The notes beneath the pieces are model-generated. The model was given only the letters and a program-made list of their open reading frames with translations, did not search any database and was not told the origin of the DNA. A program made the translations under genes and the position numbers. From NCBI RefSeq assembly GCF_900215535.1, contig NZ_OCND01000002.1, forward strand, positions 124,001 to 188,000: DNA of 64,000 nt, written 5' to 3'. This stretch comes from Pseudoxanthomonas wuyuanensis. Its GTDB lineage: Bacteria > Pseudomonadota > Gammaproteobacteria > Xanthomonadales > Xanthomonadaceae. Of the stretch, positions 8,246 through 16,015 are shown one piece after another (position 1 is the first letter of the stretch; the number at the start of each line of letters is the position of its first letter).

Positions 8246-8581
8246 ATGCTTGCAAGACGGACCGGGCACTGCGCAAGCTGCCATAAAAGGATAAAGGAAA
8301 CAGAAATCTTCTCTGCCGGCGCTGGCAGCAGAAAATTTTTTCAGTTGACCTGCAAACGTTGTGGTAGTCACAACTACCTGAATCCTATCTCGGATGCCTT
8401 GATAGCTGCCGCATCTTTGGCTGGAGGTTTCTTTTGTTCGCTTGTCATTACGCAGAATGCATCAGAGTATCTGATAGTTATTCTTGGGGTTCCGCTGATG
8501 ATGATTGTGCGGGGCCTGATCTGTTGCGCGTACCTGCGCGTGTTCAAACTTCGAAGCAAGATGTTTTTTCGTTGGGGTTAG
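8246..8581 (+). CDS. Small zinc-ribbon membrane protein, unknown function
   Basis: A 111-residue protein. The N-terminal 45 residues carry two CxxC pairs (HCASCH and CKRCGS), which together form a likely zinc ribbon. Two membrane segments follow (LIAAASLAGGFFCSLVI and LIVILGVPLMMIVRGLICC) and a short basic tail. The gene is visibly poorer in GC than its neighbours and uses AT-ending codons, which suggests recent transfer. An overlapping ATG four bases earlier opens only a 14-codon frame. No homologue-based function can be given; the layout (zinc ribbon on the cytoplasmic side, then two helices) is that of a small membrane adaptor. Confidence 0.65.
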   Translation: MLARRTGHCASCHKRIKETEIFSAGAGSRKFFQLTCKRCGSHNYLNPISDALIAAASLAGGFFCSLVITQNASEYLIVILGVPLMMIVRGLICCAYLRVFKLRSKMFFRWG

Positions 8582-8782
8582 GCCGTGCTTACCCGGCTAC
8601 TTGCTATGGCAGAGTGGTTGGGGAAACATCGGGTTGAAACTCGCCCTACGCCTGTTGCCTGCCGTTTCGTACCGGAACAGGACAGGATGTCTGCCTGGAA
8701 AGGTATGCTGTCTTTGGAGTCCGGCGGGAATGGGAAGAACAGGCTCGGCCGGGTAAACATTCTGTCTGTAAGGAGGAAAGCT

Positions 8783-9499
8783 ATGTGGGTAAGAGGGATG
8801 GCGCTGTTGCTGTTCTTCGCCGCGGGTTGGGCGGCGGCGACGGAAGTGGAGCTGGAGGTGGGCGGCACAAGCCTGCGGTACGACATGCCGGCCGGTTACG
8901 TGCGCGTCAGCGAAGAATCGCCGGCGCTTACCCAGTACCTGCAAGCGGCCATGCCGCCGGAAAACCGCCTGGTCGAAGCGTTCTATACGCCTGCTGATAT
9001 CCAGACCCTGCTTGCCGGCGGTGGTGCGGTCAAGGACACCTACTTCATGGTGCAAGCGAACCGCAGCCTGGAATCCCATACCGTAAGCGCTTCGGACTGG
9101 CGCAGCTTGCTGGTCCAGGCGACGGCCGTAATGGACAAGGTGGATGTCAATGCCCAGCTCGCCAAGGACGGCGAACGCAACCAGCGCATGAGCGAGGCAG
9201 CGGGAAAACCGGTGCGTATGGAACTCGGCAAGGTGGCGGCGCCGCAGGTCTACGTCCAGACGGACAACGAAGCGCGCTTCGTCGTGTTTATTCCCTTGAC
9301 CATCAACGTCGATGGCGAGCCTTTGACCATCAATGCCGTCTGTGCTGGCGCCATGGTGCTGGTCGCCAACAAACCGCTCATGGTCTATGCCTACCGGGCT
9401 TCGTCCACGCCCGCTGATATTGAGACTGCGAAACAAGCGCTGGGCAGCAGCGTTGACGCATTGCTGGCGTTGAACGGTTCCACGCAACGGTCGCCATGA
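8783..9499 (+). CDS. Exported protein of unknown function
   Basis: A 238-residue protein. A strong AAGGAGGA six bases before ATG 8783, followed by a signal peptide (MWVRGMALLLFFAAGWAAA), fixes the start although the frame is open 200 bases further upstream. The mature part has an alternating strand and helix pattern (VELEVGGTSLRYDMPAGY, FVVFIPLTINVDGEPLTIN) resembling small periplasmic proteins of bacterial hypothetical families. There are no catalytic motifs. Its stop overlaps the start of the next small gene (ATGA), so the two are translationally coupled. Confidence 0.78.
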   Translation: MWVRGMALLLFFAAGWAAATEVELEVGGTSLRYDMPAGYVRVSEESPALTQYLQAAMPPENRLVEAFYTPADIQTLLAGGGAVKDTYFMVQANRSLESHTVSASDWRSLLVQATAVMDKVDVNAQLAKDGERNQRMSEAAGKPVRMELGKVAAPQVYVQTDNEARFVVFIPLTINVDGEPLTINAVCAGAMVLVANKPLMVYAYRASSTPADIETAKQALGSSVDALLALNGSTQRSP

Positions 9500-9627
9500 C
9501 GGCCAGCAAACTGAAAGGCGGCGGGCTGGACTGGGGTCCTATTGCCGTGAAGGGCGCGACAGGTGGCGTCATCGGCTTGCTGGTCGGCTTGGTCGCTTGG
9601 TTGGCAAGACGGCGTAAACGCCGGTAG
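9496..9627 (+). CDS. 43-residue membrane mini-protein
   Basis: A very short gene whose ATG overlaps the TGA of the preceding exported protein (ATGA at 9496-9499), which implies coupled translation. The product has a hydrophilic start (MTASKLKGGG), one membrane helix (ATGGVIGLLVGLVAWLA) and a strongly basic end (RRRKRR), so the C-terminus should stay in the cytoplasm. The overlap, the clean helix and the positive-inside tail support it as real. It may assist or anchor the exported partner. Function unknown. Confidence 0.6.
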   Translation: MTASKLKGGGLDWGPIAVKGATGGVIGLLVGLVAWLARRRKRR

Positions 9628-9683
9628 TGCGGTTGGAGTTGGAACCACAGGCCAGGACACGCGGTGACACGGGGGCGAAAACA

Positions 9684-10118
9684 ATGAGCGGCACCGAAAA
9701 TCCCTATCAGGCTTCCGGCGTTCCGCTACCGGTCTACGTTCGGCCGCCTGCACCACTCGTCGTGAAGATGGCGGTGGCGTTGTATGTATTCGCCTTTCTC
9801 ACGCAGATCGCGCGGGCGTTGTTGAATGGACTGGACGCGCCTGAACTTTCGGTTCCCGCGTGGTTGCTTGTGGCCGGGTTTGTCGGTGGCATCAGCTGGG
9901 CGCTGTTGCGAGGCATGCAGTGGGCTCGGATGTGGATCGCATTCCTGACGTTTTTGCCTGTGGTGACGCTGGCGACACAGGCGCCGTGGATGCGGCCGTT
10001 CCCTGACGATTGGCTGCTCACAGCAGGTGTGATTGCGCGCATCGCCGTTGGCGTCATGATGTTCCTGCCTTCGGCAAGAGCCTGGTTTGCACCAGTTCGT
10101 AGAGCGGGAGCCGCGTAG
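9684..10118 (+). CDS. Four-helix inner-membrane protein of unknown function
   Basis: A 144-residue protein with a short polar start (MSGTENPYQASGVPLPVYV) and four membrane helices (VVKMAVALYVFAFLTQI, SVPAWLLVAGFVGGISWALL, ARMWIAFLTFLPVVTLA, LLTAGVIARIAVGVMMFL). The MSGTENPYQ-type beginning and four helices recall small membrane proteins common in xanthomonads and pseudomonads, none with a known role. A frameshifted partial copy lies at 6182-6434. Its TAG stop (10116-10118) is formed by the GTAG head of a palindromic repeat, so the repeat may have set the present C-terminus. Confidence 0.8.
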   Translation: MSGTENPYQASGVPLPVYVRPPAPLVVKMAVALYVFAFLTQIARALLNGLDAPELSVPAWLLVAGFVGGISWALLRGMQWARMWIAFLTFLPVVTLATQAPWMRPFPDDWLLTAGVIARIAVGVMMFLPSARAWFAPVRRAGAA

Positions 10119-10203
10119 CCGGCCCGGGTAAGCGCGGTGCGCCCGGGACAGGTTGGATTGCGCGCGCGTTCCCCGGGTACGGCTTTGGTCTTACCCGGGC
10201 TAC
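10115..10203. repeat. Pair of GTAG palindromic repeats in opposite orientation
   Basis: The first copy reads GTAGCCGGCCCGGGTAAGCG from 10115. The second (10171-10203) is inverted and ends TTACCCGGGCTAC. Both carry the CCCGGGTAA core and GTAG head of the repeats around the RAYT at 17430. Together they make a long stem between convergent genes and may act as a terminator. Confidence 0.7.
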
Positions 10204-10250
10204 TGGCTACATTGCTTGGGCCACGCATTGCACTCACCGAGTGGGCGGCA

Positions 10251-11384
10251 TCACGGCTTGGTGCCGCCGTAGTCGGTCAACTTGTCCCGCCATACGGCGT
10301 GGACGTGAGGCGAGTCGGTGGAGTAAGGGGGATCCATGACAAGCTCGATCCATACCGTGGGGCCATCGATGCGGACGTAGTCGCCCTCGTTGGTGAGCGA
10401 GGTGGAGCCGGAAAAGCCAAGGTAGGTGGAACCCAGCTCACTCCGGTAGCGGGAGAGGATGGATGCGGCGCTTGCGTCGGAGATGTCGTTCACATACAAG
10501 CCGATGGCTTTCATCAGCAGGGAACGTTGCTCATCGGTCAGGGAAGAGACCGGGATTCCCTCGGGCTTGTTGGGGAAGTTCCAGTCCTTCTTCCTTGCCT
10601 CAGGGCCGAGCAACAGCTCGTCCTGTTTGCGGGAAAGCTTGGCGGCGGCACGTTGCGCTGGGTCGAGCGAGGCGAGCAGGGCGACGAACGTTTCCCATTC
10701 CTGAAGCTGGGGCTTGAGGATTGTGCCGTCATGCTCGATGGCCGTGTGAGGCTCGATGGCTCTGAACGAGGGCGTGGCGCCCACCAGGACGCCATCGCGG
10801 TAGGTGTTGTTCAGGGCGAGGTGGTGGCCGCCGAACTGCAGTTGCCAAGTGCCGGTGTCCGAAGGGGGCCCGAGAAAGGCGACATGGAAATTGCCCCTGC
10901 CATAACCCTCCCGGCCTCCGTTCTGCCGGATCCAGTCGTCCACCGACAGGTGTTGCTGGATCTCATCGTAGCCCTCGTCCTTTCCACTGCCCGTGGCTGC
11001 CGCCAGCAGGCCATTGAACGCCTGCCATTGCTCGGCCGACAACGTGCCCAGGGCCAGTCCGATTCTGGCTTTGTTCTTGCCAAGCGCCCACTGCGGGTAG
11101 GTGTGCCACCGGGAAGCGTTGGCGAAGGTGTAGTCCTGCAGGAGTCTGGTCCGCTGCTCAGCGCTGAGGGTAGCGATGAAAGCCTTTGCCCTGCTGAGCA
11201 CCATTGCACCCGAATCCCGGGATGCCTGGTCGATTGCCATGGGAATAGGCCTGCCCGCCTCAGGCTGCGCGGATGCCGAAGACGGCTCGGGGAGAGAGTC
11301 CGCTTTGCACCCGCCGCACCCAAGGATGAAGATGAGCGTGCCAAGCAGCGTCATGCGATTTGCCGTGTCGGTGAAAGGATGCAT
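10251..11384 (-). CDS. DUF3500 family lipoprotein
   Basis: A 377-residue protein of the DUF3500 type. The chosen ATG (11384) gives a lipoprotein-like signal (LLGTLIFILGCGGC), with C in a lipobox-like context around residue 26-29; the frame continues upstream but without a signal. Family features are the conserved segments RTRLLQDYTFANASRWHTYP, FHVAFLGPPSDTGTWQLQFG and GGHHLALNNTY, and the HVHAVWRDK end. The His-rich GGHH segment suggests metal binding, but the family's biochemical role is unknown. It is convergent with the membrane protein at 9684 and divergent from the TetR gene at 11589, a possible regulator. Confidence 0.85.
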   Translation of the reverse strand: MHPFTDTANRMTLLGTLIFILGCGGCKADSLPEPSSASAQPEAGRPIPMAIDQASRDSGAMVLSRAKAFIATLSAEQRTRLLQDYTFANASRWHTYPQWALGKNKARIGLALGTLSAEQWQAFNGLLAAATGSGKDEGYDEIQQHLSVDDWIRQNGGREGYGRGNFHVAFLGPPSDTGTWQLQFGGHHLALNNTYRDGVLVGATPSFRAIEPHTAIEHDGTILKPQLQEWETFVALLASLDPAQRAAAKLSRKQDELLLGPEARKKDWNFPNKPEGIPVSSLTDEQRSLLMKAIGLYVNDISDASAASILSRYRSELGSTYLGFSGSTSLTNEGDYVRIDGPTVWIELVMDPPYSTDSPHVHAVWRDKLTDYGGTKP

Positions 11385-11588
11385 CGGTTGATTTCCCAGG
11401 AGTTGCTGGATGAGTTTCGGGTACGTGGAGACGATTGGCTTGGGTTGAAGTGGAGCGGCCAACCACGTCTTTCTGCGATGGACGCTATGGGGCACCAAAG
11501 CTAAAATGCGATTGATTCGTCGCATTGGCAGAGTACGGGCCAATGGCGGCGTTTTCTATTCGCATTCCTCGGCGGACCAATCGGCGCG

Positions 11589-12218
11589 ATGGCCAATCGC
11601 AAAATCCCGCAGATTTCGACACGAAAGCTGCCCAAACAGGCGCGCTCGGCGGATCTTGTGGCGGCGATCCTGGAGGCCGCTACTCAGGTTTTGGCCCGCG
11701 AAGGCGTGCAGCGATTCACCACCGCCCGGGTTGCCGAGAAGGCGGGGGTCAGCATTGGGTCGGTGTACCAGTATTTCCCCAACAAGGCGGCAATCCTGTT
11801 CCGCCTGCAAAGCGATGAGTGGCAGCAGACCACGGAGATGTGGCGAACCATCCTGCAGGACGCCGGCAAGGCGCCCCTGGAAAGGCTGCGGCTTCTGGTT
11901 CATGCCTTTGTGAGGTCGGAGTGCGATGAAGCCGCGATGCGGGTAGAGCTTAACGACGCAGCGCCTCTTTACCGCGACGCGCCGGAAGCCCAGGCGATCA
12001 AGTCTTCGGCAGACCTGATTTTCGAAGCCTTCATGATGGAAGTTCTGCCGAAGGCGACCGCGGAAGTGCGTTCATTGGCTTGCGACTTGATTGCCACGAC
12101 CCTCAGCACCGTGGGCAAGGAATTTTCGGAAAGCCCGCGATCATCCGCCGAAATCGAAACCTACGCTGATGGTATGGCTGACATGTTCTGCGCATACATA
12201 CGGGAGCTCGCCCGCTAG
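11589..12218 (+). CDS. TetR-family transcriptional regulator
   Basis: A 209-residue TetR repressor. The DNA-binding helix-turn-helix is at residues about 20-65 (ILEAATQVLAREGVQRFTTA, then VSIGSVYQYFPNKAAIL), and the rest is the helical ligand domain with the LACDLIATTL helix near the end. It lies 204 bases from the start of the divergent DUF3500 gene and could control that gene and itself. The short N-terminal extension (RKIPQISTRKLPKQARS) is basic. The ligand is unknown. Confidence 0.9.
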   Translation: MANRKIPQISTRKLPKQARSADLVAAILEAATQVLAREGVQRFTTARVAEKAGVSIGSVYQYFPNKAAILFRLQSDEWQQTTEMWRTILQDAGKAPLERLRLLVHAFVRSECDEAAMRVELNDAAPLYRDAPEAQAIKSSADLIFEAFMMEVLPKATAEVRSLACDLIATTLSTVGKEFSESPRSSAEIETYADGMADMFCAYIRELAR

Positions 12219-12332
12219 GGCGCTGCTCCTGAAAGGCTCCCCGCCAACGGCGCCGGGATGACGAGCTTTGATTTTTTCAGCGTTGCCCTAGAAAAGTCCG
12301 GGCCGCAGTGCTCTGCAGGTCACTCCTCCATT

Positions 12333-12366
12333 CCCCGGGTGCGGCCGTTGGCCTTACCCGGGCTAC
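12333..12366 (-). repeat. GTAG palindromic repeat
   Basis: The bases CCCCGGGTGCGGCCGTTGGC, followed by CTTACCCGGGCTAC, are one full copy of the GTAG repeat in reverse orientation. It sits between the convergent TetR and MFS genes. A partial copy (TTACCCGGGTACGG) follows at once and includes the MFS stop codon at 12374-12376. Confidence 0.75.
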
Positions 12367-12373
12367 GCTGCCG

Positions 12374-13702
12374 TTACCCGGGTACGGTGCTCGGCTGACC
12401 ATCGCCGGTGACGGCACTCCGGCTCAAGCGGTCTGCCTGCCTGCCCAGGTACCAGCCCAGTGCGCCCCATGCCAGGGCGCAGGCGGCACCGACCAGCGCC
12501 ACCAGCATGGCGCCCTGGCCCAGCAAATCCAGTGCGCTCTTGACCCACGCGCTGGTGGCATCGCCGGCGCGGTAGACCACCGTATCGATAAAGCCCTTGG
12601 CCTTGTACTTGGCCTCCGCATCCAGCGGCGCAAACAGCATTTCCCTCCCCGGCCGGACGAAGGCGTGCTCGCCGATGCGCCGGACGATCATCAGCATTGC
12701 CAGCATGGCGAAGGTCGGCGCCAGCGCCAGGCCGATGAAGCCCACGCAGACCATCATCGGGACGATGGCCAGCAGCATGCGCACGCCCATCTTCTGGGCG
12801 ATGCGCCCGGTGATGAACACCTGGGACAGCAACGCTCCCGCCTGCACGATGACATCGATGATGCCGAAGACCCTGATTTGCGAATCGCGGTCGGGAAAGT
12901 GCTCGGCCACCAGCCGCGCCTGCTCGAAATAGAGAAAGGTGGTCACCGTGGCCAGCAGTACCACGAAGCCGGCGACCGCCAGCAGGTAGGGCGAGCGCAC
13001 GACCCGGGTCAGGCCGCTGAACGGATTGCCGGCAATGGGCCTGCGCGTGCTCTCCGCCGGCGGCGCCCCGGGCCTGCCGGCGCCACCTGTCTCGCGCCAG
13101 CGCATCAGCGAGAACTTGAGCGCAAGGGCGATGGCCAGCAGCAGGCCTGCCAGCAGGACCAGCCCGACCTGGCCGATGGCCGCCACCAGCAGGGCGCTCA
13201 TCGCCGGTCCGACCAGACCGCCGACGCTGGCGCCGGCGGCGATGAAGGCGAACAACCGCTTGGCCTGGCGCCCGTCGAACACGTCGGCCATCAGGCTCCA
13301 GGTCACCGAGACCACGAACAGGTTGTAGACCGAGATCCACACATAGAACGCCCGCGCCACCCAGACGTTGTCGCTGCTGAGGTGGAACGAAACCGCAAAT
13401 GCCACCAGGTTGAGGCAGAAGAACCCATACACCCAATTGACGAAGTGGATGCGCTGCACCCTGGAGCTGAGCCACGCGAACAGCGGCACGACCACCAGCG
13501 TGGAAACGAACGTCGCGGTGAACAGCCACTGCAGGTTCTCGACCCCGGCCATGATGCCCATCGACTCGCGAACCGGCCGCAGCATGAAGTAGCCGGAAAA
13601 CAGGCAGAAGAACAACGCAAACCCCGTCAAAGCCGGGATCAGCTCGTGGCGTTCGGCATTGATGGCCGCGCCCAGGCGCCGCGATACGATGGCTGACAGC
13701 AT
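12374..13702 (-). CDS. MFS-fold transporter resembling NTP/NDP exchangers (ATP:ADP antiporter family)
   Basis: A 442-residue membrane protein with about 12 helices. Its N-terminal half carries a segment typical of the bacterial AAA-type nucleotide exchanger relatives (YFMLRPVRESMGIMAGVENL, then QWLFTATF). In xanthomonads such proteins are annotated as NTP/NDP exchange transporters, but their substrate has not been shown. The start at 13702 has AGGAGGAG upstream, inside the end of the SDR gene, 17 bases away, so the two are one operon under the divergent LysR. An alternative reading is a general MFS exporter. Confidence 0.8.
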   Translation of the reverse strand: MLSAIVSRRLGAAINAERHELIPALTGFALFFCLFSGYFMLRPVRESMGIMAGVENLQWLFTATFVSTLVVVPLFAWLSSRVQRIHFVNWVYGFFCLNLVAFAVSFHLSSDNVWVARAFYVWISVYNLFVVSVTWSLMADVFDGRQAKRLFAFIAAGASVGGLVGPAMSALLVAAIGQVGLVLLAGLLLAIALALKFSLMRWRETGGAGRPGAPPAESTRRPIAGNPFSGLTRVVRSPYLLAVAGFVVLLATVTTFLYFEQARLVAEHFPDRDSQIRVFGIIDVIVQAGALLSQVFITGRIAQKMGVRMLLAIVPMMVCVGFIGLALAPTFAMLAMLMIVRRIGEHAFVRPGREMLFAPLDAEAKYKAKGFIDTVVYRAGDATSAWVKSALDLLGQGAMLVALVGAACALAWGALGWYLGRQADRLSRSAVTGDGQPSTVPG

Positions 13703-13719
13703 GATGATGGCGCTCCTCC

Positions 13720-14778
13720 TCAGCGATAGCCGATGCCGGTGAGCCGTTCGGTGACCGTCCACAGACGGGCAGCGGCTTCTGCATCGCTTGCGGCGGGAGG
13801 CACCGTGGCCAAGCCGAGCGGTCCGCGCCGTTCATCCTGGCCAGTAGGCCCGTAGTAGGCCCCGGCTTGCGCCTCGGGCGCGGTAGCCGCGTACAGCGTG
13901 GGCAAGGCCCCCTGCGCGGCAGAGTGATAGTGGTCGCGGTCCCTGGCCCAGTTGCGTCCGAACTCGCTGTCCAGGCCGGGACCGCGCGCGATCAATTCGG
14001 TCACCGCAACGCCTGGATGGGCGGCAAGGCTTTGAATTCCCCAGCCTTCGGAGTCGCTGCGCCGTTGCAGTTCGAACGCGAACATCAGGCATGCCAGCTT
14101 GGATTGGGCATAGGCCGCATAGGCGTCATAGCTCTGCTCGGATTGCAGGTCGGCGAAGTTGATGCGGCCGCGCGCGGCGGCGATGCTGGACAACGTGACG
14201 ACGCGGGCGGAATCGCTTTTGCGCAGCAGCGGCAACACCTGCGCGGTCAAGGCAAAGTGGCCGATGTAGTTGGTGGCCAGCTGCATCTCGAAGCCGTCGG
14301 CCGATGTCCCGCGCTGGGGAGGCGCCATGATCGCCGCGTTGTTGATCAGGCCGTCCAGGCGGGGCAGCGTGGCGTTGAGGCGTTCGCCCAGCGCGCGCAC
14401 CGAGGCCAGGTCGGCCAGGTCGACCGCTTCGAACTGCACCTGGGCTTGGGGATGCTGCTGTCTGATGCGGGCGATGGTTTCCTCGCCGCGCTGCCGATTG
14501 CGGGCCGCGATGACCACCCGCGCGCCGGCCCCGGCCAGCGCCTTGGCATCTTCGTAGCCCATGCCGCTGGTGCCGCCGGTCACCAGGAAGATGCGCCCGG
14601 CCTGCGAGGGCATGTCCGTCAGGTTCCAGTCCGGCTTTGGGGAACTCTGCGCAAGCGCGCTGCCGGCCTGGAGCAGGCCGCCCAGCAGCAGGCCGCCCAA
14701 CAGCAGGCCCACTGCCACCAGGCCGCTGCGGTACAGCCGGCGGCCGATGGACAGGGGCTGCGTTCGAATATTCGTCAT
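13720..14778 (-). CDS. Membrane-anchored or exported short-chain dehydrogenase/reductase
   Basis: A 352-residue SDR. The first 45 residues are a hydrophobic leader (LVAVGLLLGGLLLGGLLQAG, then SALAQ), unusual for this cytoplasmic family. The Rossmann motif TGGTSGMG is at 67-74, the NNAA motif at 146-149 and the catalytic YAQSK at 223-227. It resembles retinol dehydrogenase or WW-oxidoreductase-like SDRs that act on lipophilic alcohols or ketones. It is followed 17 bases later by the transporter gene and faces a LysR gene across a 172-bp gap with a palindrome. Whether the leader is cleaved or acts as an anchor cannot be told. Confidence 0.88.
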   Translation of the reverse strand: MTNIRTQPLSIGRRLYRSGLVAVGLLLGGLLLGGLLQAGSALAQSSPKPDWNLTDMPSQAGRIFLVTGGTSGMGYEDAKALAGAGARVVIAARNRQRGEETIARIRQQHPQAQVQFEAVDLADLASVRALGERLNATLPRLDGLINNAAIMAPPQRGTSADGFEMQLATNYIGHFALTAQVLPLLRKSDSARVVTLSSIAAARGRINFADLQSEQSYDAYAAYAQSKLACLMFAFELQRRSDSEGWGIQSLAAHPGVAVTELIARGPGLDSEFGRNWARDRDHYHSAAQGALPTLYAATAPEAQAGAYYGPTGQDERRGPLGLATVPPAASDAEAAARLWTVTERLTGIGYR

Positions 14779-14902
14779 TGTTCAATCCTCGTTCTTGGGG
14801 GTGGATCGACGCGCCCGTTCGAACCGGCAAGCCGGTGCGTCGGTGCCAACCGATTGTTGAGGTCTTGATTGCATCCGATAAGCCGTATAAAAGTGGATGC
14901 CG

Positions 14903-14920
14903 TGTACGGTTGTTCGTACA
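14903..14920. promoter_or_regulatory. Perfect 18-bp dyad in the LysR/SDR divergent gap
   Basis: TGTACG-N6-CGTACA (TGTACGGTTGTTCGTACA) is perfectly symmetric. It lies between the divergent SDR and LysR starts, 30 bases before the GTG of the LysR gene, as expected for a LysR-type operator (T-N11-A class dyads). Confidence 0.6.
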
Positions 14921-14950
14921 ATCGCGTCCCGGCATGAGGAAGAAAGACAA

Positions 14951-15847
14951 GTGCGCCAGCCCCATCTGAGCGATGTCGTGCTGTTTGCAGCGGTGGTGGA
15001 GGCGGGCGGCTTCCGCGTTGCGGCGCAGAAACGCGGCATGTCGGCCTCATCCCTCAGCGACTGCATCCGGCGGCTGGAGGCGGACCTGGGCGTCCGGCTG
15101 CTCAACCGCACGACGCGCAGCGTGACTCCGACGGAGGCGGGCGCCCGCCTGTTGCAGCGGTTGCGGCCGGCGCTGGAGGAGATAGATGCCGCATTCAACG
15201 ACCTGGACGACAACACGCAGCGGCCGGTTGGCACCTTGCGGCTCAACGTACCGGTGCCGACGGCCCGCTTCGTGCTGCCTGGCCTGATCCCCGCGTTCCT
15301 TGAGCGATACCCCGGGGTGAACGTCGAAGTGGCGATGGACAACACCCACATCGACATCATTGCCGCGGGCTACGACGCTGGCGTGCGTTACGAGGAAAGC
15401 CTGGCCAAGGACATGATTGCCGTGCCCATCGGTCCCCGCCGGCAGCGTTTCGTCGCCGCGGCGTCTGCCCGCTACCTTGAAAAGAACGGCGTGCCGCAAC
15501 ATCCCCGGGACCTGCTCGCTCACCGCTTGATAGGCCACCGTTTCGAAAGCGGGAAACTCGGCGTGTGGGAATTCGAAAACAACGGCGACATCGTCCGCAT
15601 CCCGCCCCAGGGGCCGCTGCTGACCTCCTCGCAGGATCTCGAGGTGGGCGCCGCGTTGGGGGGCGCGGGAATCATCTACACCTTCGAGGAATACCTGAGG
15701 CCATTGCTGGAGGAAGGGAAACTTTTGCCGGTGCTGGAAGACTGGTGGCAGGCATTCGAGGGCCCGTACCTGTACTACCACGACCGCCGGCATGTGCCTT
15801 CGCCACTGCGGGCATTTGTTGATTTCCTGAAAGACGAAGCTGCTTGA
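14951..15847 (+). CDS. LysR-family transcriptional regulator
   Basis: A 298-residue LysR regulator. The N-terminal winged helix is at about residues 5-65 (SDVVLFAAVVEAGGFRVAAQ, ASSLSDCIRRLEADLGVRLL, NRTTRSVTPTEAG), with the substrate-binding domain from residue 90. The start is GTG 14951 with GAGGAAG upstream; an in-frame ATG 54 bases earlier adds residues that the family lacks. It is divergent from the SDR-transporter pair and very likely controls it through the palindrome between them. Confidence 0.9.
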   Translation: MRQPHLSDVVLFAAVVEAGGFRVAAQKRGMSASSLSDCIRRLEADLGVRLLNRTTRSVTPTEAGARLLQRLRPALEEIDAAFNDLDDNTQRPVGTLRLNVPVPTARFVLPGLIPAFLERYPGVNVEVAMDNTHIDIIAAGYDAGVRYEESLAKDMIAVPIGPRRQRFVAAASARYLEKNGVPQHPRDLLAHRLIGHRFESGKLGVWEFENNGDIVRIPPQGPLLTSSQDLEVGAALGGAGIIYTFEEYLRPLLEEGKLLPVLEDWWQAFEGPYLYYHDRRHVPSPLRAFVDFLKDEAA

Positions 15848-16015
15848 GGGAACGGCGGGAATAAATACCGTACGGGATATGCACCCTGCGCCTGGCGGTT
15901 TTGCCTGGAGCGTCGGCGTGACTGCCGGCACTGGTTGCAGCGGTTGCGCCGCGGTTACACAGGGATCGATCTGATGGCATGGCATCCCGCTTGGCGCTTG
16001 ACCCGAGGAACCCCG

